From NCBI RefSeq assembly GCF_014217855.1, contig NZ_CP059059.1, positions 1,550,001 to 1,614,000 of the forward strand: a stretch of 64,000 bases of DNA, given 5' to 3'. The translations under genes were made by a program, and so were the position numbers. This DNA comes from Synechococcus sp. HK01-R. GTDB lineage: Bacteria; Cyanobacteriota; Cyanobacteriia; PCC-6307; Cyanobiaceae. Positions 62,255 to 64,000 of this stretch are shown here, piece by piece. The first letter of the stretch is position 1. Every line of letters begins with the position of its first letter. Below the pieces are notes generated by a model, which was given only the letters and a program-made list of their open reading frames with translations, had not been told where the DNA came from and made no database searches.

Positions 62255-63508
62255 TTGGCTGAACTGGTGGATGTGCTGGTGCTCGGGGGCGGCCCTGCCG
62301 CCCTCTGCATCGCCTCGGAACTGAACCAACGCGGTGTGGCTGTTGCGGGCATTGCCTCCGATCCGGTGGATGCCCCCTGGCCGAACACCTACGGCATCTG
62401 GGCCGATGAACTCAAAGCGGTAGGTCTCGAGCACTTGCTGGAGCACCGCTGGAGCGACACCGTCAGTTATTTCGGCGCAGGCGGCTCAACGGCTCAGGAT
62501 CAGAGCCATGCCCACGGGAACGACTACGGCCTGTTCGATCGGGCCGCCTTGCAGCGCTATTGGCTGGAGCGGGCTGATGGGGTGGTGTGGCACCAAGACA
62601 AGGCCGAACGGGTGGACGTCACCGGTGCCACCACCAGCGTCAGCTGTGCATCGGGCACCACCTTGCAGGCGCGCTTGGTGATTGATGCCTCCGGCTCGCG
62701 CACGCCCCACATTCGCCGCCCTGATCAGGGGCCGGTGGCCGGCCAGGCGGCCTACGGCGTGGTGGGGCGCTTCTCCAAGCCTCCAATCCAGGCGGGTCGG
62801 TTTGTGTTGATGGACTACCGCTGTGATCACCTCAGTGAGCAGCAGCGCAGCGAGCCACCCACGTTCCTGTATGCGATGGATCTGGGCGATGGGGTGTTCT
62901 TCGTGGAGGAGACGTCGCTCGCCTTGGCACCGGGGGTGCCCTACGACGTGCTCAAGCAACGGCTCCAGCAGCGCTTGGATCAACGCGGTGTGGCGATCAC
63001 CGAGGTGATCCATGAGGAGTTCTGCCTCTTCCCGATGAACCTGCCGCTGCCAGACAGGAGCCAGCCGCTGCTGGCTTTTGGTGGTGCGGCGAGCATGGTG
63101 CACCCAGCCTCGGGCTACATGGTGGGATCGCTGCTGCGGCGGGGGCCTGATCTGGCTCAGGCCATTGCTGAATCCATCGCCAACCCAAGCCTTGGCTCAG
63201 CGGCCTTGGCGCATCGGGGCTGGCAAGCGCTGTGGCCGATCGAGTTGGTGCTGCGCCATCAGCTTTTTCAGTTCGGCCTGGGCCGCTTGATGGGTTTCAA
63301 CGAAGCCTTGCTGCGCACCCACTTCGCCACGTTCTTTTCACTGCCAAGAGAGGAGTGGTTTGGCTTCCTCACCAATACGTTGCCGTTGCCCAGGTTGATG
63401 GCGGTGATGCTGCGTTTGTTTGCCCTGTCGCCCTGGGAGTTGCGGCGGGGGTTGGTGTTGGGGGCTGGGACGCATCAACGTCCCACGTTCCTCCAATCGG
63501 CCGGTTGA
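62255..63508 (+). CDS. crtL: Lycopene beta-cyclase (CrtL)
   Basis: Cyclises lycopene to beta-carotene. The 417-residue flavoprotein has the dinucleotide motif VDVLVLGGGPAALCIASEL, the family-specific WPNTYGIWADELKAVGLEHLLEHRW and the C-terminal VHPASGYMVGSLLRRGPDLA and LFQFGLGRLMGFN. It starts at TTG 62255 (LAELVDVLV); a GTG 4 codons in is possible. Its 3' end overlaps the convergent GH57 gene by 34 bases. Coupled closely to gyrA, 2 bases apart. Confidence 0.93.
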   Translation: MAELVDVLVLGGGPAALCIASELNQRGVAVAGIASDPVDAPWPNTYGIWADELKAVGLEHLLEHRWSDTVSYFGAGGSTAQDQSHAHGNDYGLFDRAALQRYWLERADGVVWHQDKAERVDVTGATTSVSCASGTTLQARLVIDASGSRTPHIRRPDQGPVAGQAAYGVVGRFSKPPIQAGRFVLMDYRCDHLSEQQRSEPPTFLYAMDLGDGVFFVEETSLALAPGVPYDVLKQRLQQRLDQRGVAITEVIHEEFCLFPMNLPLPDRSQPLLAFGGAASMVHPASGYMVGSLLRRGPDLAQAIAESIANPSLGSAALAHRGWQALWPIELVLRHQLFQFGLGRLMGFNEALLRTHFATFFSLPREEWFGFLTNTLPLPRLMAVMLRLFALSPWELRRGLVLGAGTHQRPTFLQSAG

Positions 63509-64000
63509 ATCAGGGGGAAAAGGGCATCCTCCGCTTCTACTTCCTCCAGCCATTGATCGGGCAGGTCTTCACGCCCATCAATCGCTGCCATCAGCCGCCA
63601 GAAGCGCTCAAGGTGGCGCTCGATCCTTTCCTTGGCGAGTTCGGTGGTGGTGCCGGCCCGCAGGATGAAGCTCCAGTCGGATGACTGGGCTAGCAGCAGC
63701 TCTCGGCCCGCCTGGTGGAGCAGCCGCAGATCGGCCTCACTGCCAACGCCACGGCTGCAGCGCTCCACCATCGCCCTCCCGGCCCGACTCCACTCCGGCA
63801 CGATCCAGGCGTTGCTCTGATTGAGCCAGTAGTCGTGGAAGCCCCCCTGGCCCCAGCTCGATGGACAGGGGTCGCACAGTTGGAGATTGGGCTGGCTGCT
63901 GAGCACGCCTCGCAGCGTGCTGAAGCTCACGCCCTCGCTCGGAGCCTGACGAAACAGTTCACCCAGGAAGCGAGGGCCTTCAAACCACCAATGGCCGAAC
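63475..64000 (-). CDS. GH57 family 1,4-alpha-glucan branching enzyme, C-terminal part (5' end outside window)
   Basis: The minus frame is open from the window edge and starts FGHWWFEGPRFLGELFRQAPSEGVSFST, the diagnostic GH57/DUF1957 sequence around the conserved HWW. It continues with CDPCPSSWGQGGFHDYWLNQSNAWIVPEWSRAGRAM and an extended helical C-terminal region (RLLHQAGRELLLAQSSDWSFILRAGTTTELAKERIERHLERFW). It should form alpha-1,6 branches in glycogen. About 175 residues are present; the catalytic N-terminal part lies beyond the end. It overlaps convergent crtL. Confidence 0.9.
   Translation of the reverse strand, partial: FGHWWFEGPRFLGELFRQAPSEGVSFSTLRGVLSSQPNLQLCDPCPSSWGQGGFHDYWLNQSNAWIVPEWSRAGRAMVERCSRGVGSEADLRLLHQAGRELLLAQSSDWSFILRAGTTTELAKERIERHLERFWRLMAAIDGREDLPDQWLEEVEAEDALFPLIQPADWRNVGR

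Noticed and set aside
1-64000. CRISPR arrays, insertion sequences, prophage, tRNA and rRNA genes
   Set aside because: No direct-repeat arrays, transposase or integrase frames, or cloverleaf sequences were recognised in the gaps.

Overview
The window is a dense, high-GC, essentially core-genome segment of an alpha-cyanobacterium of the marine Synechococcus/Cyanobium lineage. The evidence is an alpha-carboxysome (cso) operon linked to NDH-1 CO2-uptake genes (ndhF4, ndhD4, chpX) and to cbbX, together with petG, cytM, chlI, crtL, GuaB3, split pntA and several cyanobacterial DUF families (DUF3136, DUF3370, DUF1400, CAAD). I saw no prophage, insertion sequence, CRISPR array, rRNA or tRNA. The species assignment is inference from gene content and order, not from a search.

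Layout. 1-9492 (+): the 3' end of csoS2, then csoSCA, csoS4A, csoS4B, csoS1E, ndhF4, ndhD4, chpX, a PCD-like Rubisco factor and cbbX. This run combines carboxysome shell, carbonic anhydrase, CO2 hydration at the thylakoid and Rubisco maintenance. 9503-16536: DUF3136, an unknown gene, ridA, an iron-type ABC ATPase, gloB, hisG coupled to an ABC exporter, an alpha/beta hydrolase and a GNAT acetyltransferase. 16506-19077 (-): htrA, then two glycosyltransferase-family genes of the type annotated for arsenosugar synthesis, all coupled by ATGA overlaps. 19168-24769: dnaA, a TrxR-thioredoxin fusion, a superfamily 2 helicase and small unknowns. 24892-28833 (+): split transhydrogenase pntA1-pntA2-pntB plus a YheT-like hydrolase. 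28862-30489 (-): dxr and a coupled thioredoxin-fold ferredoxin.

30567-46831: an SNF-family transporter, DUF2721, cysS, a proofreading-type polA, an HlyD-type adaptor, ychF, a SemiSWEET, Coq4, MFS, a DUF1400 hydrolase, and a peptide-type ABC binding protein with one permease. 47008-50795 (-): hom, sufE, small unknowns, 5-formyl-THF cyclo-ligase and ruvC. 50816-54536 (-): a beta-lactamase-fold protein, DUF3370 and chlI coupled by overlaps. 54563-57402: tRNA/rRNA methyltransferases, cytM, petG (+), hisH and trxA. 57640-64000: guaB3, a CAAD protein, gyrA and crtL (+), and the C-terminal end of a GH57 glucan-branching enzyme running off the edge.

Genes are tightly packed: 1-4 base overlaps join many same-strand neighbours, several convergent pairs overlap at their 3' ends, and no stretch over 300 bases lacks a gene. 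No wholly new multi-gene system stood out. The most interesting points are in the carboxysome proteins: a CsoS2-like Rubisco-binding motif at the N terminus of CsoSCA, a proline-rich tail on the pentamer protein CsoS4A, and a long disordered arm on CsoS1E. Beyond these, a Coq4-family protein occurs in an organism expected to lack ubiquinone, and a ferredoxin is translationally coupled to dxr.
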